Origin: Anaerolineae bacterium
Lineage (GTDB): Bacteria > Chloroflexota > Anaerolineae > 4572-78 > J111
NCBI GenBank assembly: GCA_023151115.1
Contig: JAKLJP010000028.1
Span: 32,015-96,014, forward strand
Direction of reading: 5' to 3'
Length of the DNA: 64,000 bases
The notes under the pieces were generated by a model, which made no database searches, was not told the origin of the DNA, and worked only from the letters and a program-made list of their open reading frames with translations. The position numbers were made by a program, and so were the translations under genes. Below are positions 34,170-44,034 of the stretch, one piece after another (positions within the stretch are counted from its first letter, which is position 1; every line of letters begins with the position of its first letter).

Positions 34170-35600
34170 ATGTCACGTACTGTCACAATTGATCCTGTCA
34201 CTCGAATCGAAGGCCACGCCAAAATTACGGTTCACCTCAACGAGCAAGGGGGTGTGGAAGATGCTCGCTTTCATGTGACGGAATTTCGAGGATTTGAAAA
34301 ATTTTGTGAAGGCCGGAGTTTTTGGGAAATGCCCGGCATTACCGCCCGCATCTGCGGCATTTGTCCGGTCAGTCACTTACTGGCCTCGGCCAAAGCCGGC
34401 GATGCTATTCTGGGGGCGCAAATTCCGCCCACCGCCCAAAAACTGCGCCGGTTACTCAATTGGGCCCAAATTGTCCAGAGCCATGCCCTGAGCTTCTTTC
34501 ATCTGAGCGGGCCGGATTTGTTGTTAGGCATGGAGAGCAATCCGGCCGAGCGCAACGTCATGGGTCTCATTGCCAAACACCCCGACCTGGCTCGGAAAGG
34601 GATTCGCCTGCGCCAATTTGGGCAGGAGACTATTCGCATTTTGGGCGGCAGAAGCGTTCACCCGGCCTGGTCGGTGCCCGGCGGGGTGCGCGAACCCCTC
34701 ACTGCGGAACGACGGGATCAGATCAAAGCCATGGTCCCGGAAAGTCTCGACACGGTAGAACTGGCGCTGGATTTGCTCAAGGATCGGTTTGACCAATTCG
34801 GCCCGGAAATTCAAGCCTACGGCGAATTTCCTAGCCTGTTTATGGGATTGGTCACGCCCGAAGGCGGCCTGGAGCATTACGATGGAGTGCTGCGGATAGT
34901 TGACGGCACAGGCCGTGTCGTGGAAGACGGCGTGGCCCCTGAGCGATACCGTGATATTATCGCCGAGGCGGTTGAGCCGTGGAGTTACTTGAAATTCCCC
35001 TATTACAAACCCAATGGCTTGGAGAATGGCATGTATCGGGTCGGGCCGCTGGCCCGGCTCAACGTCTGCGATTTTGCCGGCACGCCGCGAGCCGACCGCG
35101 AACTGCGCCAATTCCGCCGCCTGGGGTCGCACGGCCAGCCGGTGCTCAGCAGTTTCCACTATCACTACGCCCGTCTGATCGAGATCCTTTTCTCCCTGGA
35201 AAAAATCGCCGAAACGTTGGACGACCCCGAGATTACCAATACCCACGTCCGCAGCCGGGCCGCAGTCAACCGAACGGTTGGCATTGGGGTAAGCGAAGCG
35301 CCGCGCGGCACCCTTTTCCACGAATATCACGTAGACGAAAACGGTATTTTGCAGAAGGTCAATTTGATTATTGCCACCGGGCAAAACAACATGGCCATGA
35401 ATAAGACGGTCAAACAGATTGCCCAGGCTTACGTTAACGGCCAACAGTTGACCGAAGGTATCTTGAACCGGATTGAGCACGGCATCCGCGCTTTTGACCC
35501 GTGTTTGAGCTGCTCAACGCACGCGGTGGGGCAAATGCCGCTGCATGTGCAACTGTTAGCTCCGGGCGGCGCGGTGGTGGATGAGATTATTCGGGATTAG
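34170..35600 (+). CDS. hoxH: [NiFe] hydrogenase large subunit HoxH
   Basis: 476 residues, bearer of the NiFe(CN)2CO active site. The two metal-binding motifs are [10 protein letters not shown] near residue 60 and DPCLSCSTH near the C terminus. The roughly 25 residues after that His ([20 protein letters not shown] and on) should be removed by the protease encoded next. ATG 34170 ([16 protein letters not shown]) is chosen; the longer frame would run through the repeat before it. With HoxEFUY it forms an NAD(P)-linked bidirectional hydrogenase. Confidence 0.94.
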   Translation: MSRTVTIDPVTRIEGHAKITVHLNEQGGVEDARFHVTEFRGFEKFCEGRSFWEMPGITARICGICPVSHLLASAKAGDAILGAQIPPTAQKLRRLLNWAQIVQSHALSFFHLSGPDLLLGMESNPAERNVMGLIAKHPDLARKGIRLRQFGQETIRILGGRSVHPAWSVPGGVREPLTAERRDQIKAMVPESLDTVELALDLLKDRFDQFGPEIQAYGEFPSLFMGLVTPEGGLEHYDGVLRIVDGTGRVVEDGVAPERYRDIIAEAVEPWSYLKFPYYKPNGLENGMYRVGPLARLNVCDFAGTPRADRELRQFRRLGSHGQPVLSSFHYHYARLIEILFSLEKIAETLDDPEITNTHVRSRAAVNRTVGIGVSEAPRGTLFHEYHVDENGILQKVNLIIATGQNNMAMNKTVKQIAQAYVNGQQLTEGILNRIEHGIRAFDPCLSCSTHAVGQMPLHVQLLAPGGAVVDEIIRD

Positions 35601-35602
35601 GA

Positions 35603-35673
35603 GAGAGACCGGGGACCGGGGACGGGGGACCGGCAGCAACCAGCCCCGGTCCCGGGTCTCCCGTCCTCGGTCA
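35603..35673 (+). repeat. Repetitive hairpin, word gaccggggac, with T run
   Basis: gagaccggggaccggggacg on the left and ccggtcccgggtctcccgtc on the right, ending CTCGGTCATTTTTTG. The T run makes it a possible terminator or attenuator between hoxH and its protease. The word is shared with 1838-1879. Confidence 0.8.
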
Positions 35674-35687
35674 TTTTTTGATGCTGT

Positions 35688-36242
35688 ATGATCTTACTCA
35701 TTGGCTACGGTAACAATCTGCGCCGGGATGATGGGGCCGGCTTGATTCTGGCCGAAAGACTGGAACATGCCTGGCGTAGTCAAGGCGTAGCTGTCAAACA
35801 TCTGCCGGTTCACCAATTAACGCCCGAACTGACCGCAGAGATAGCTGAACCTGATGTTACTGCTGTAGTTTTTGTGGACGCCAGAGCCATTGAAGCGAGC
35901 GAGGTTGACCCACAGGTGCAGGTGCAGCCGCTCAGACCGGAGTTGCTATCCCCCAGCTCAGGGCATCACCTGAAACCGACGACGTTGCTCCTCTACGCCG
36001 ACCGGCTGTATGGCCGGCGGCCCTCGGCCTGGCTGGTCACGGTTCCGGCGGCGGATTTTGACTATGGTGAGAACTTGAGCCAGATCACTCAACAAGCCCT
36101 GGCCTCAGCCCAAACTCTGCCGGCTGAATTGTTCCATAAACTGTTTTTCGGTCACTTTCGTTGGAATTTTGCTCATGATGGGCCGGCTTTCTCGGCCGAT
36201 TCGGCCTCTCGCTTACCGTTGCCCTATCATGGGGACAGATAA
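35688..36242 (+). CDS. hoxW: Hydrogenase maturation protease HoxW
   Basis: 184 residues. N-terminal IGYGNNLRRDDGAG is the conserved G-N-x-L-R-x-D-D-G-x-G motif of endopeptidases that cut the C-terminal tail of the large subunit after Ni insertion; FVDARAIE and SGHHLKP supply the other metal-binding positions. It follows hoxH and so probably acts on it. The C-terminal 40 residues (FFGHFRWNFAHDGPAFSADS) are not part of the family core. Confidence 0.85.
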   Translation: MILLIGYGNNLRRDDGAGLILAERLEHAWRSQGVAVKHLPVHQLTPELTAEIAEPDVTAVVFVDARAIEASEVDPQVQVQPLRPELLSPSSGHHLKPTTLLLYADRLYGRRPSAWLVTVPAADFDYGENLSQITQQALASAQTLPAELFHKLFFGHFRWNFAHDGPAFSADSASRLPLPYHGDR

Positions 36243-36365
36243 TTTTCCTGCCAACTTCTAGCAAAGGTTAAAACGTTACCATCTTAATGTTGAAAATGTT
36301 AACAGAATTTTTCGGAATTCTGCTCTTTTTCCTCAAGAAAAAGTTTGAGGCTCATGTATAGAACA

Positions 36366-36435
36366 AGTGCAATTTAGCGGAGGCGGCTCCCACGCCGCCG
36401 AGGGCCGGGCGTGGGAGCCCGGCCTGCTTTGCACT
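36366..36435. repeat. Nested inverted repeat
   Basis: Outer arms AGTGCAA and TTGCACT; inner 12-bp perfect stem GGCTCCCACGCC (36385-36396) with 36408-36419. GC-rich; could terminate hoxW transcription. Confidence 0.75.
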
Positions 36436-36482
36436 AGTACTTAACATGAGCCAAGTTTGAATGAGTTCTTGATTAAATGTAG

Positions 36483-36647
36483 CTGCTCAGACATGTCATC
36501 CATTCGACAAGCTCACACCCTTCGGCGCACCCGAAGGGGTGGGACAGGTTTCGACCGAGGGGAGAAATCTCCTAATCCGTAGTTTGCAGACAACGGCCTC
36601 AAAGATTTCTTGGCTTTCAGCCTCGAAATGACATGAGGGCTGAGTAG
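36483..36647. repeat. catgtcatttcga repeat, long copy (165 bp)
   Basis: Begins CTGCTCAGACATGTCATCC and ends CGAAATGACATGAGGGCTGAG. It is longer than the copy at 21441 because of an internal hairpin ACCCTTCGG...CCGAAGGGGT near 36509-36540. Confidence 0.8.
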
Positions 36648-36893
36648 TTCTACAATGTCACATTTTTATGACAAGTCTTTTGCATCAGTAACAGCTTGTT
36701 TTCCGGCGCTCGCCCGGCGATGAACTCGCCGGGCCACAAAACTGCGCCCGATTAATCGGGCTTCTTCGCTCATCAGCCTAAGTCCGATTTATCGGACGCG
36801 ATTACATAACCCTGCGATTTATCGCGGGGCGGACAATAGAGACAAATCAGGACGGGATGAGCTAGAATATTTGTCTAATGTGACATTGTAGAA
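36648..36893. mobile_element. MITE-like element, 246 bp, 16-bp perfect terminal inverted repeats
   Basis: TTCTACAATGTCACAT (36648-36663) and its exact complement (36878-36893). No reading frame inside. The interior is a chain of small palindromes: cgcccggcga...tcgccgggc, CCCGATTAATCGGG, GTCCGATTTATCGGAC and gcgatttatcgc. The ends look like those of a DNA transposon; no clear target duplication is visible. Confidence 0.75.
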
Positions 36894-36912
36894 GTAGTTA
36901 GGGTTAAACAAC

Positions 36913-36936
36913 AAAACCCCACCAGAGTGGGGTTTT
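36913..36936. terminator. Bidirectional terminator
   Basis: AAAACCCCAC (36913-36922), loop CAGA, GTGGGGTTTT (36927-36936), with T runs on both strands. It ends the polyol operon coming from the right. Confidence 0.88.
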
Positions 36937-36966
36937 TAACACAAAGAATATACTGGAGAAAGCGCC

Positions 36967-37977
36967 TCAAGTCGGCTGCAAGTGAACTTTCAACGTTTTC
37001 CCCGCTGCAAATTGGTGAAAGACCTCTGAGAAATCGGCCAGGGGGACGGTGTGGCTGATGAGTGGCTTAACATTGATGACGCCGTTGGCCAGCCAGGCGA
37101 TGGCCGGTTCAAAGGTGTAGCATAGGGCAAAGCTGCCGATAATCGTCCAATCGTGGCGGAAGACATCGTAGGGGCGCAGGGTGATACTGGCCTCCATCGG
37201 CGTGACCCCAAACTGCAAGTATTGGCCTCTGGGTTTCAGGAATTTGAAAGCCTGTTCAATCACTGCCGGCACGCCGGTGGCGTCAATGACCACGGCAAAG
37301 CCATAAGGGGCTAAGGCTTTGAGGGTTTCGGCTTGGTCAGGTCCGGCGGCGACGGTCGCCGTTGCGCCCAACTGGCTGGCCAGGGCCAGGCGCTCGGCTT
37401 GTTTTTCGACCACCACCACCTGCGAAGCGCCGCTGTGGCGCAAAGCTTGAACCAGAATCAAGCCCATCGGCCCGGCCCCAAAGATGAGCACCTCCGCCCC
37501 CGGCCAAACTCGGAAGCGGCTCAGGGCGTGGACCACGCAGGCCAGCGGCTCGATAAACGCGCCCTCGCCGTCGGTCAGGCTGTCTGGCACGCGATAACAG
37601 GCTTTCGCCGGGGCGGCCACATACTGAGCAAATCCGCCGGAGCGGGTAATTCCCACCCCTTCCCAGTTGAGGCAGTGATTGGCCTGCTGGTTGCGGCAGA
37701 AATAGCAGCGCCCGCAGTACAGATTGGGGTCCACCGCCACCCGGTCGCCCACCCGGAAATCGGCCACTTCTTTGCCCACCTCCACCACCCGGCCCACAAA
37801 CTCGTGGCCAGGGATCAGCGGAAAATCAGACATATATTCGTTGCGATAAATATGCACATCCGTGCCGCAAATGCCAGCCACGGCCACCTGCACAATAACT
37901 TCTTCCGGGCCGCAAGCCGGGTCCGACACCTGCTCCACGGCGACGCTCTCCGGTGCAGGGAAAATAACTGCTTGCAT
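36967..37977 (-). CDS. Zinc-dependent MDR alcohol/polyol dehydrogenase
   Basis: 336 residues of the sorbitol/threonine dehydrogenase group. Catalytic zinc ligands lie in ICGTDVHIY and [12 protein letters not shown], structural zinc in [15 protein letters not shown], and the Rossmann motif in [12 protein letters not shown]. It probably oxidises a secondary alcohol of a polyol with NAD. It is the last gene of the 13-gene minus-strand operon. GAGGAGG precedes ATG. A repetitive hairpin sits just upstream of this ribosome site. Confidence 0.85.
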   Translation of the reverse strand: MQAVIFPAPESVAVEQVSDPACGPEEVIVQVAVAGICGTDVHIYRNEYMSDFPLIPGHEFVGRVVEVGKEVADFRVGDRVAVDPNLYCGRCYFCRNQQANHCLNWEGVGITRSGGFAQYVAAPAKACYRVPDSLTDGEGAFIEPLACVVHALSRFRVWPGAEVLIFGAGPMGLILVQALRHSGASQVVVVEKQAERLALASQLGATATVAAGPDQAETLKALAPYGFAVVIDATGVPAVIEQAFKFLKPRGQYLQFGVTPMEASITLRPYDVFRHDWTIIGSFALCYTFEPAIAWLANGVINVKPLISHTVPLADFSEVFHQFAAGKTLKVHLQPT

Positions 37978-38002
37978 AGAACCTCCTCATAAATAAAGAC
38001 GC

Positions 38003-38068
38003 GATGAGGCGTGAGGCGAGGAGGCGAAGAATCTTTCGCCTCCTCGCGCCCTCGCCTCCTCGCCTCAT
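38003..38068. repeat. Repetitive hairpin, word gaggcg/cctcgc, copy A
   Basis: gacgcgatgaggcgtgaggc on the left and cctcgcctcctcgcctcatt on the right. Nearly identical, including flanks (aataaagacgcgatgaggcg and cattttcat), to the copy at 44035-44100. A one-armed tract with the word cgtctac follows at 38117-38143. Confidence 0.88.
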
Positions 38069-38145
38069 TTTCATTAATGATGGTGTGCCACTCAAAAGCA
38101 GACAGGAAAAACCCCGTCTACTGTCTACCGTTTACCGTCTACTTT

Positions 38146-38955
38146 TTACCAGGCGCAATAACCGCCGTCAATAATCATATCGTGGCCGGTCATAAAATCT
38201 GAAACTTCGGAGGCCAGGTAAACCACCGCGCCCTGCAAATCGGTGACTTCGCCCAGGCAGTTCATCGGGGTGCGAGCCAGCCAATGGGGCAGTTTCTCTT
38301 GGCCGATGGGTTTCTCCAGAAACTCGTTGACCAGTTGCGTCCGGGTATAACCGGGGCTGATACTGTTGACTCGGACTCCGCGCGGCGCCCATTCCGCCGC
38401 CAGGCTGCGAGTCATATGTAAGACGCCTGCTTTGGAAACATTGTAGGCGGATTGGTTCTGCGGCGTATTGGAGATATGAGCCGACATCGAGGCGGTATTG
38501 ATAATTTTGCCATAACCGGCGGGCAGCATGACTCGGGCTTCAGCTTGGGCGCATAGAAAGACTCCGGTCAGGTTGACAGCCATCATCTTGTCCCACTCCG
38601 CTTTGGGCATGGTTTCGGCATCAAACCAGCCGGCAATCCCGGCGTTGTTCACCCCAATGGTCAGACGGCCCCAGCGCTTCATCACTGCGCCAACCATCGC
38701 CTGGACTTGATCGGGCTGGGTCACATCGGCCACCACCGGTATCGCCTCGATGCCCTTCTTCTCAAGTTCAGCCGCCACCGTTTCGGCTCCTGCCGCCGAC
38801 ATATCTACCACAGCAACGGCTGCGCCGGCCTCGCCGAGGGCGTGAGCATAAGCCCGGCCAATTCCCTGACCACCGCCCGTCACCAGCGCCACCCGGCCAT
38901 CCAGCCGGAATCTTTCTAAAATGGGTTTTGCTTCTAAGAGTTTGTCAGTCATCAT
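38146..38955 (-). CDS. Short-chain dehydrogenase/reductase (polyol type)
   Basis: 269 residues. NAD-binding [16 protein letters not shown] motif, and the catalytic S-Y-K triad (S in NTASMSAH, Y and K in SAYNVSKAG). It ends with [16 protein letters not shown], as in sorbose, xylulose and arabinitol reductases. Within the polyol operon it probably interconverts a polyol and a ketose. Starts at ATG 38955 or the ATG three bases inside. Confidence 0.85.
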   Translation of the reverse strand: MMTDKLLEAKPILERFRLDGRVALVTGGGQGIGRAYAHALGEAGAAVAVVDMSAAGAETVAAELEKKGIEAIPVVADVTQPDQVQAMVGAVMKRWGRLTIGVNNAGIAGWFDAETMPKAEWDKMMAVNLTGVFLCAQAEARVMLPAGYGKIINTASMSAHISNTPQNQSAYNVSKAGVLHMTRSLAAEWAPRGVRVNSISPGYTRTQLVNEFLEKPIGQEKLPHWLARTPMNCLGEVTDLQGAVVYLASEVSDFMTGHDMIIDGGYCAW

Positions 38956-38970
38956 TGCCTGCCTTATCTA

Positions 38971-39023
38971 ATACGTGATGCGTGATACGTGAGAAGACTC
39001 ACGCATCACGTATCACGCATCAG
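38971..39023. repeat. Repetitive hairpin, word gatgcgtgatacgtga
   Basis: acgtgatgcgtgatacgtga on the left and tcacgcatcacgtatcacgc on the right; same words as 34087-34143. It lies between two operon genes. Confidence 0.85.
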
Positions 39024-39030
39024 CATTTTT

Positions 39031-40068
39031 TCAATCCATCACAATACAGACCTTGCCGCTTTGCCCTTCATCGGCAATACGGTAAGCCTCGGCGGCCTGG
39101 TCGAGCGAGAAACGATGGGTGACAATAATTTCCGGTTTGAGTTTCCAGGCGACCAGCTTTTCGACCAAATCTTCCATGTGGCCGGTGCTGGTGACCCAGG
39201 AACCGTAAATGGTAATCTGGTTGTGGATAATGGTCTGGCTGACATCAAAATCCACCCGATTGCCTTCGCCGACCATGGCGCAGCGCCCCCAGCGCCGTGT
39301 GCCCTGCAAGGCCAGCAGCCGCCCGGCCGGGGAGCCGGAACAGTCAATCGAAACTTCGCAGCCCAAGTCTTGCGTCAAAACTTTGATCTGGCCCAGCGCC
39401 CGGTCGTCGGAAATTACCGCGTGATCTATCGCTCCAACTTCCCGCGAGATGTCCAGCCGCGATTGGGATACATCTGCGCCAATCACCAGCGACGCCCCCA
39501 TCGCCTTGGCCACCAGCCCGGCGGCCATCCCGACCGGCCCCATGCCGGTGATTAAAACCCTGTCCTCGCCGGAAACTTTGACCCGGCTCAGGGCCTCATA
39601 GACCGTGCCGAAACCGCAAGCCACCAAAGCCCCGTCCACGTAGCTCAATTCATCGGGCAGCAGGACACAGGTGTTTTCTTCAGCCACCAGGTAATCGGCG
39701 TGGCCGCCATCGCGCTGCCAGCCGTAGGCCGCTCGCAGCGGCGAGGTACAGCTTATCATATAACCTTCGCGGCAGTCCCGGCACACCCCACAGCCGCTGA
39801 TGTGATACAGGATCACCCGGTCGCCTTCTTTGAAGCGCTTGCAGCCGGGGCCAAGCTTGACAATCTGCCCGCACGGCTCATGCCCGGCAATCACGTCCTG
39901 ATACCCCTCCGGGCCGTGCCCCAAATGCTCCCGATAAATGGCCCGAATATCGCTGCCACAAATAGAAGACGCCTTGACCTTGACCAGCACTTGGCCGTGG
40001 CCAGGTTCAGGAATGGGAAACTCTTTGATTTCAACCCGGCGCTGACCGGGTAATAAGACGCCTTTCAT
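39031..40068 (-). CDS. Zinc-dependent MDR dehydrogenase
   Basis: 345 residues. Zinc ligands in [20 protein letters not shown] and a structural-site segment [16 protein letters not shown]; Rossmann motif [11 protein letters not shown]. It resembles alcohol dehydrogenases of polyol and inositol pathways; the substrate is unknown. AAGGAGG lies seven bases before ATG 40068. It differs clearly in sequence from the other two MDR proteins of this operon, so each probably acts on another step or substrate. Confidence 0.83.
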   Translation of the reverse strand: MKGVLLPGQRRVEIKEFPIPEPGHGQVLVKVKASSICGSDIRAIYREHLGHGPEGYQDVIAGHEPCGQIVKLGPGCKRFKEGDRVILYHISGCGVCRDCREGYMISCTSPLRAAYGWQRDGGHADYLVAEENTCVLLPDELSYVDGALVACGFGTVYEALSRVKVSGEDRVLITGMGPVGMAAGLVAKAMGASLVIGADVSQSRLDISREVGAIDHAVISDDRALGQIKVLTQDLGCEVSIDCSGSPAGRLLALQGTRRWGRCAMVGEGNRVDFDVSQTIIHNQITIYGSWVTSTGHMEDLVEKLVAWKLKPEIIVTHRFSLDQAAEAYRIADEGQSGKVCIVMD

Positions 40069-40087
40069 AAAAAAACCTCCTTGTAAA

Positions 40088-40137
40088 TAGAGATTGGAGA
40101 TTGGAGATTAAACCCAATCTCCAATCTCCAATCTCTG
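40088..40137. repeat. Repetitive hairpin, word agattggag
   Basis: agagattggagattggagat on the left and aatctccaatctccaatctc on the right. The word is also found at 7527-7548 within a gene and at 46560-46593. Confidence 0.85.
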
Positions 40138-40179
40138 GCTTTATCTTCTCGCCGGTGTGCCAGGAACCGGGGCAAAAAA

Positions 40180-40215
40180 GACTCGCCTCACGTGTCCTCG
40201 CCTCCTCGCCTCATG
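40180..40215. repeat. One-armed repeat, word cctcgcctcct
   Basis: gactcgcctcacgtgtcctcgcctcctcgc-type tract without a second arm, touching the stop codon of the gene at 40216. Confidence 0.6.
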
Positions 40216-41316
40216 TTATGGTTGCAATGTCACCTTGATCGAGGTTTGGCCGGAGGCGACCAGATCAATGCCTTCCTGAAAAGCGGTTAAGGGCATTTGA
40301 TGGGTAATGATGTGTTCCATCGGCAGCAGGCCCTTTTGGAGCATGTCAATGGCAATCGGGTAACAGTACGGGCTGAGGTGAGAACCATGAATGTTCAGTT
40401 CCTTCGTGTCGCCGATGATCGTCCAATCCACCGTGACCGGCTCGCGCATGACGCTGAACTCGACAAAGGTGCCGAGTTTGCGGATCATATGCAGCCCTTG
40501 TTCAACAGCAGCCGGGTGGCCGGTGGCTTCGATGTAAACATCGCAGCCGTAGCCATCGGTCAGCTTGCGGACCTCGTCAATCACATCCACTTTGCCCGGA
40601 TTGAGGCCCATATCGGCCCCGCACGCTTTGGCGACTTCCAGCCGTTGGTCGCTCATATCCAGCGAAATAAGCAGGCTGGGGTGTTTGAGCCGGGCCGCCG
40701 CAATCATGCCCAGGCCCAGTGGACCGGCCCCGGCAATGACCACCACATCCTGAAATTCGATATTCGCCCGCTGCACGGCGTGAATCGAGCAGGCCAGCGG
40801 CTCGATGTAAACGGCATGCTCAATTGGGACGGATGACGGGACTTTGTGGTTGATGGCGTCGCTGGGAAAGAGCATATAGTCGGCCATAGCCCCAAAGGTG
40901 CGCTGGCGGAAGCCGTAGACATCGTGCTTCTTTTGACACATCCAGTATTGGCCGCGCCGGCAAAAACGGCAGTCCCAGCAGGGGACAATTTGCTCGGAGA
41001 CGGCCATATCGCCCAGTTGCAGGCCGTACTTCTCGCCCGCGCCTTCGCCCAGGGCGACAACCTCGCCGACAAATTCGTGGCCGGGAATGACCGGCGGCTG
41101 GCAGTAACCTTCGCGGTACTTGTCGCCCCAAAAGAGCGCGCCGCCCAGATAACACTTTAAATCGCTGGCGCAGATGCCCACCGACTTGACTTTAACGACC
41201 ACCTCCCCCGGCCCCGGCTGCGGCACGGTCCACTCCTGGAGCCGGTAATCCTGCGGGCCGTAGCAAACCACTGCCTGCATCGTTTTGGGTAAGGGGGTGT
41301 GTGCCTGATAGTTCAT
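40216..41316 (-). CDS. Erythritol/L-threitol dehydrogenase-like MDR enzyme
   Basis: 366 residues. Zinc-dependent dehydrogenase with VGICASDLKCYLGG, GHEFVGEVVALGEG and CWDCRFCRRGQYWMC, plus Rossmann AGAGPLGLGMIAA. The pattern GGALFWGD and the overall length match the erythritol/threitol dehydrogenase group, which makes L-erythrulose from C4 polyols. GTGGAGATACT precedes ATG. This is the best single hint to the operon substrate, but C5 polyols remain possible since pentulokinase-like genes lie upstream. Confidence 0.8.
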   Translation of the reverse strand: MNYQAHTPLPKTMQAVVCYGPQDYRLQEWTVPQPGPGEVVVKVKSVGICASDLKCYLGGALFWGDKYREGYCQPPVIPGHEFVGEVVALGEGAGEKYGLQLGDMAVSEQIVPCWDCRFCRRGQYWMCQKKHDVYGFRQRTFGAMADYMLFPSDAINHKVPSSVPIEHAVYIEPLACSIHAVQRANIEFQDVVVIAGAGPLGLGMIAAARLKHPSLLISLDMSDQRLEVAKACGADMGLNPGKVDVIDEVRKLTDGYGCDVYIEATGHPAAVEQGLHMIRKLGTFVEFSVMREPVTVDWTIIGDTKELNIHGSHLSPYCYPIAIDMLQKGLLPMEHIITHQMPLTAFQEGIDLVASGQTSIKVTLQP

Positions 41317-41618
41317 AGTATCTCCACAATAAGTGTTGCTTAGTTTAAGTTACACAGAGTTTCACAAAGGATAACACAGAGCAGCACAGAGAAAACAATT
41401 GATAAAAATCCCTCTGGGGCTCTCTGTGAATTCTCGGCGTGTCTCTGTGACCTAAAATTCTCAAGAGTGAAATTCTTTACAAATAAGTCAATATCTTGAC
41501 TCACAGACGGAAGAAAACACGGACAAAACAAAAAGTAAAAATGTCAGTGTTCCATTCTGTCCGTGATGCATTTTTAGCCTCTTGTCAGTCTGAGACAAAT
41601 TTCGCCAGGCAATTATGA
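41317..41618. repeat. Intergenic repetitive region, words cacagag and cacggac
   Basis: 302 bases without a gene. 41349-41450 carries cacagag words and the complement ctctgtg as an imperfect hairpin; 41496-41531 is a 36-base segment found again at 55812-55847 with one mismatch; 41561-41568 (gtccgtga) complements its cacggac word. Confidence 0.7.
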
Positions 41619-42671
41619 TTATTCAGCAAAAAAAGCGTCCCAGGGAATTTCCACCGGGGCATCGTGACAGACAATCTCAATCATCGTTTGCAACAAGGGC
41701 AGGGCGCGGCCATCGAGAACCCCCTGAACAATCAGGTTTTTTACTGTCGGGCCAATCGCCTCGGCCAATTGCGCCCCCTCGATGGTCACGTCGGTCATGT
41801 ACCTGGACTTGGCTTCGCTGTAAGGCATGCCCAGCCCCAAGTAGCGGCCCATGCGCCCGTTGCGTCCCCCCTGCGCCGTTACGTACAAGTCGCCCGCGCC
41901 GGGCAGGGTGTAAGCCGTGCGCGCCTGTCCGCCCATATAGTTGACCATATACAGGATTTCGTTCAACCCTTGGGCATAAATGGCGGCTGACAGGTTGTGC
42001 ATGACCGCGCCACTTTCGGCTACACCGTCTTTCTCCAACAGCCCGTGGACCAGGCCGACGGCCAGGGCGTACACATTTTTCATGGCCACGGCCACTTCGA
42101 CGCCCACAAAGTCGGTGTTGGTCCAGACGTGGTAATAGGGGGTGCGTAACCAGCCGGCCAGCTTGTCCAGCAGCGCTTGATCCGAGCCGGTAATGACCAC
42201 GCAGGTATGCCGCCGGGCGGCCAATTCCCCGGCAATCGAAGGGCCGCCGATGGCGTTCAGGCTGACTTTATCACGGGTGGCGGCGGGCAAACGGCTGCGA
42301 AACAAGTCGGGCAAAAGGCCCAGCTGCTGCCCGTCGCCGTGCAGGCCCTTGGTCAGGGCCAACACCGGCACATCCGGCGGCAGAACCGGCCCCAAGCACT
42401 CGGCGGCCCATTCCACCCCCAACGAGTTGACCCCCAGCACCACCAGGTCAGCCCCGGAAATAACTTCCCCCAACCGATCCCAGGTGTAGGGCAACACCGC
42501 ATCGGCCAGGTGACAGTTCAAGCGGGGGTGAAAGTGATTTTCATGAAGCTCTTCGATGATGTCGCCATCCAGGTGCGTGCCCACCAGATGGACCGCGTGA
42601 CCATTCTCGGCCAGGGGCGTGGTAAAGGCACTCCCCATCATCCCCGCGCCTAAAATAACTATTTTTGCCAT
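41619..42671 (-). CDS. NAD-dependent glycerol-3-phosphate dehydrogenase-like protein
   Basis: 350 residues of the GpsA family. Nucleotide-binding ILGAGMMGSAFTTPLAENGH, catalytic lysine region VAVAMKNVYALAVG, and LPGAGDLYVTAQGGRNGRMG. Sequence departs from housekeeping GpsA, and it lies in the polyol operon next to a G1P-dehydrogenase-like gene, so the substrate may be a polyol phosphate (inference). ATG 42671; weak ribosome site. Confidence 0.82.
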   Translation of the reverse strand: MAKIVILGAGMMGSAFTTPLAENGHAVHLVGTHLDGDIIEELHENHFHPRLNCHLADAVLPYTWDRLGEVISGADLVVLGVNSLGVEWAAECLGPVLPPDVPVLALTKGLHGDGQQLGLLPDLFRSRLPAATRDKVSLNAIGGPSIAGELAARRHTCVVITGSDQALLDKLAGWLRTPYYHVWTNTDFVGVEVAVAMKNVYALAVGLVHGLLEKDGVAESGAVMHNLSAAIYAQGLNEILYMVNYMGGQARTAYTLPGAGDLYVTAQGGRNGRMGRYLGLGMPYSEAKSRYMTDVTIEGAQLAEAIGPTVKNLIVQGVLDGRALPLLQTMIEIVCHDAPVEIPWDAFFAE

Positions 42672-42682
42672 GATCTTTGTGA

Positions 42683-42760
42683 AGTAGGTAGTAGGTAGTA
42701 GGTAGTAGGGGAATTACTACCTACTACCTACTCCTTACTACCTTCTACCTACTCCTTACC
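42683..42760. repeat. Repetitive hairpin, word gtaggta
   Basis: aagtaggtagtaggtagtag on the left; ctactacctactacctactc on the right, continued by one-armed cttactaccttctacctact. It reaches the stop codon of the next gene. Confidence 0.88.
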
Positions 42761-44006
42761 TCAGATTAATCCCGCACAGGTGCGACAGTTTATCCACATT
42801 AAAGCGATTGCGTAGCAGATGGGAGTAGTCCACCGCTTCTTTGACCTCGGCGCTGCTGAAACCGAGGGCAGTCAAATCGGTTTCGCCGCCGACCTGTTTC
42901 AGCCACCCGGCCATTTGCTGCGATGAAGGCACCGAGGCGGCAATGGCCTGAATTTCGGCCCAGTTGTCGGCAATCTTTTGCTTGAGGTCTCGATACCCCT
43001 GCTCCGAGAGCGAGATAAAGGGTTCCTGTTCGGCCAAAACTTTGTCCTCGATGCCGGGATAAGCCTGGGCAATCTCCTGTTCATACTGCTCGCGGGTGGG
43101 CTGCTGCGCTCGGTCTAACTGCTTGATGGCTTCGGCCCGGCTGATTTGGCGCAGCTTGTCATAGTAACCGGCGCAGATAACCGAGGCCGCGCCCACTTTG
43201 ACCCCGTGCAAAACCGCCGGTTTGTGCTGCCACAGCAGTTTCATTTCCAGGTGATGCGAAATCTGGTGTTCCGCCCCCGAGGCCGGGCGAGAATTATTGG
43301 CATCGAGCATGCACAGGCCGGATTCAATCAAGCCGTCCATAAGGGCCTGAATACCCTCTGTCGAAGCCTGACTGATTTCATGGACTCGCTCGACGCATTT
43401 ATCTACAGCCACACGCACCCGCTGGCTGATTGCTTCGTCGTGGCTTTCACCCCACAGCAGCTTACCCAGCCGCCAGTCGGCCAGGGCGATGTATTTACCC
43501 AGCATATCGCCAAAACCGGAGGCGCTCATGCGCTGGGGCGCGGCGCTCAAAACGTCAATATCGCCAAAAACGCCCAGCGGTGACTGGCAGTAAACCGTTT
43601 TCTTGAAACCGGCAATCACCGAAGGCGCGCCGGCGCTGGTATAGCCATCCACCGAAGCGGCGGTGGGATAGGCGATAAAGTTAGCGCGGGTGTGAAAACT
43701 GACAAAACGGGTGATGTCGGTCAGCGAACCGGAGCCGACGGCGATAAAGGTTCGCTCCTCGTTGCCGGTATCCAGCATTACCTGGACAAAGTACTGCTCA
43801 TTAGCCACAATCTCTTCGCCCTTCAAAAGCGATATTTTGACGTCAAAGCCGGCGGCTTTTAACTTTTCGCTCAGGTGTTTGCCGGCAGCGGCAAAGGTAT
43901 TGTCGTCAGCCACCAGCATCAGCTTGTCGAGGTGATGGTTTTTACAATATTCGATTAAGGGGTCGCTGGCATTTTTGCCAATGTAAATGTAAATATCGTC
44001 GCGCAT
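42756..44006 (-). CDS. sn-Glycerol-1-phosphate dehydrogenase family (AraM/EgsA-like)
   Basis: 416 residues of the iron-containing alcohol dehydrogenase superfamily. NAD site GSGSLTDITRF and YPTAASVDGYTSAGAPSVI; metal ligands in SASGFGDMLGKY, SGAEHQISHHLE and HGVKVGAA. In Bacillus the homologue AraM makes glycerol 1-phosphate for an archaeal-type ether lipid; in sugar operons such proteins may act on pentitol or tetritol phosphates. The position between a HAD phosphatase and a GpsA-like protein favours a catabolic role. AAGGAG precedes ATG 44006. Confidence 0.82.
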   Translation of the reverse strand: MRDDIYIYIGKNASDPLIEYCKNHHLDKLMLVADDNTFAAAGKHLSEKLKAAGFDVKISLLKGEEIVANEQYFVQVMLDTGNEERTFIAVGSGSLTDITRFVSFHTRANFIAYPTAASVDGYTSAGAPSVIAGFKKTVYCQSPLGVFGDIDVLSAAPQRMSASGFGDMLGKYIALADWRLGKLLWGESHDEAISQRVRVAVDKCVERVHEISQASTEGIQALMDGLIESGLCMLDANNSRPASGAEHQISHHLEMKLLWQHKPAVLHGVKVGAASVICAGYYDKLRQISRAEAIKQLDRAQQPTREQYEQEIAQAYPGIEDKVLAEQEPFISLSEQGYRDLKQKIADNWAEIQAIAASVPSSQQMAGWLKQVGGETDLTALGFSSAEVKEAVDYSHLLRNRFNVDKLSHLCGINLR

Positions 44007-44034
44007 GAGAAATTGGAACTCCTTCGTGAATAAA

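Larger units (their letters stand above)
36243..36966. other. Repeat-rich gap between the hox and polyol operons
   Basis: About 720 bases with no gene. From left to right it holds an inverted repeat (36366-36435), a catgtcatttcga element (36483-36647), a 246-bp MITE-like element touching it (36648-36893) and a bidirectional terminator (36913-36936). The operons on either side converge here. Confidence 0.8.

Noticed and set aside
35603..35673. All repetitive hairpins as simple rho-independent terminators
   Set aside because: Only this one has a T run; most lack it, several lie within operons and some within genes.
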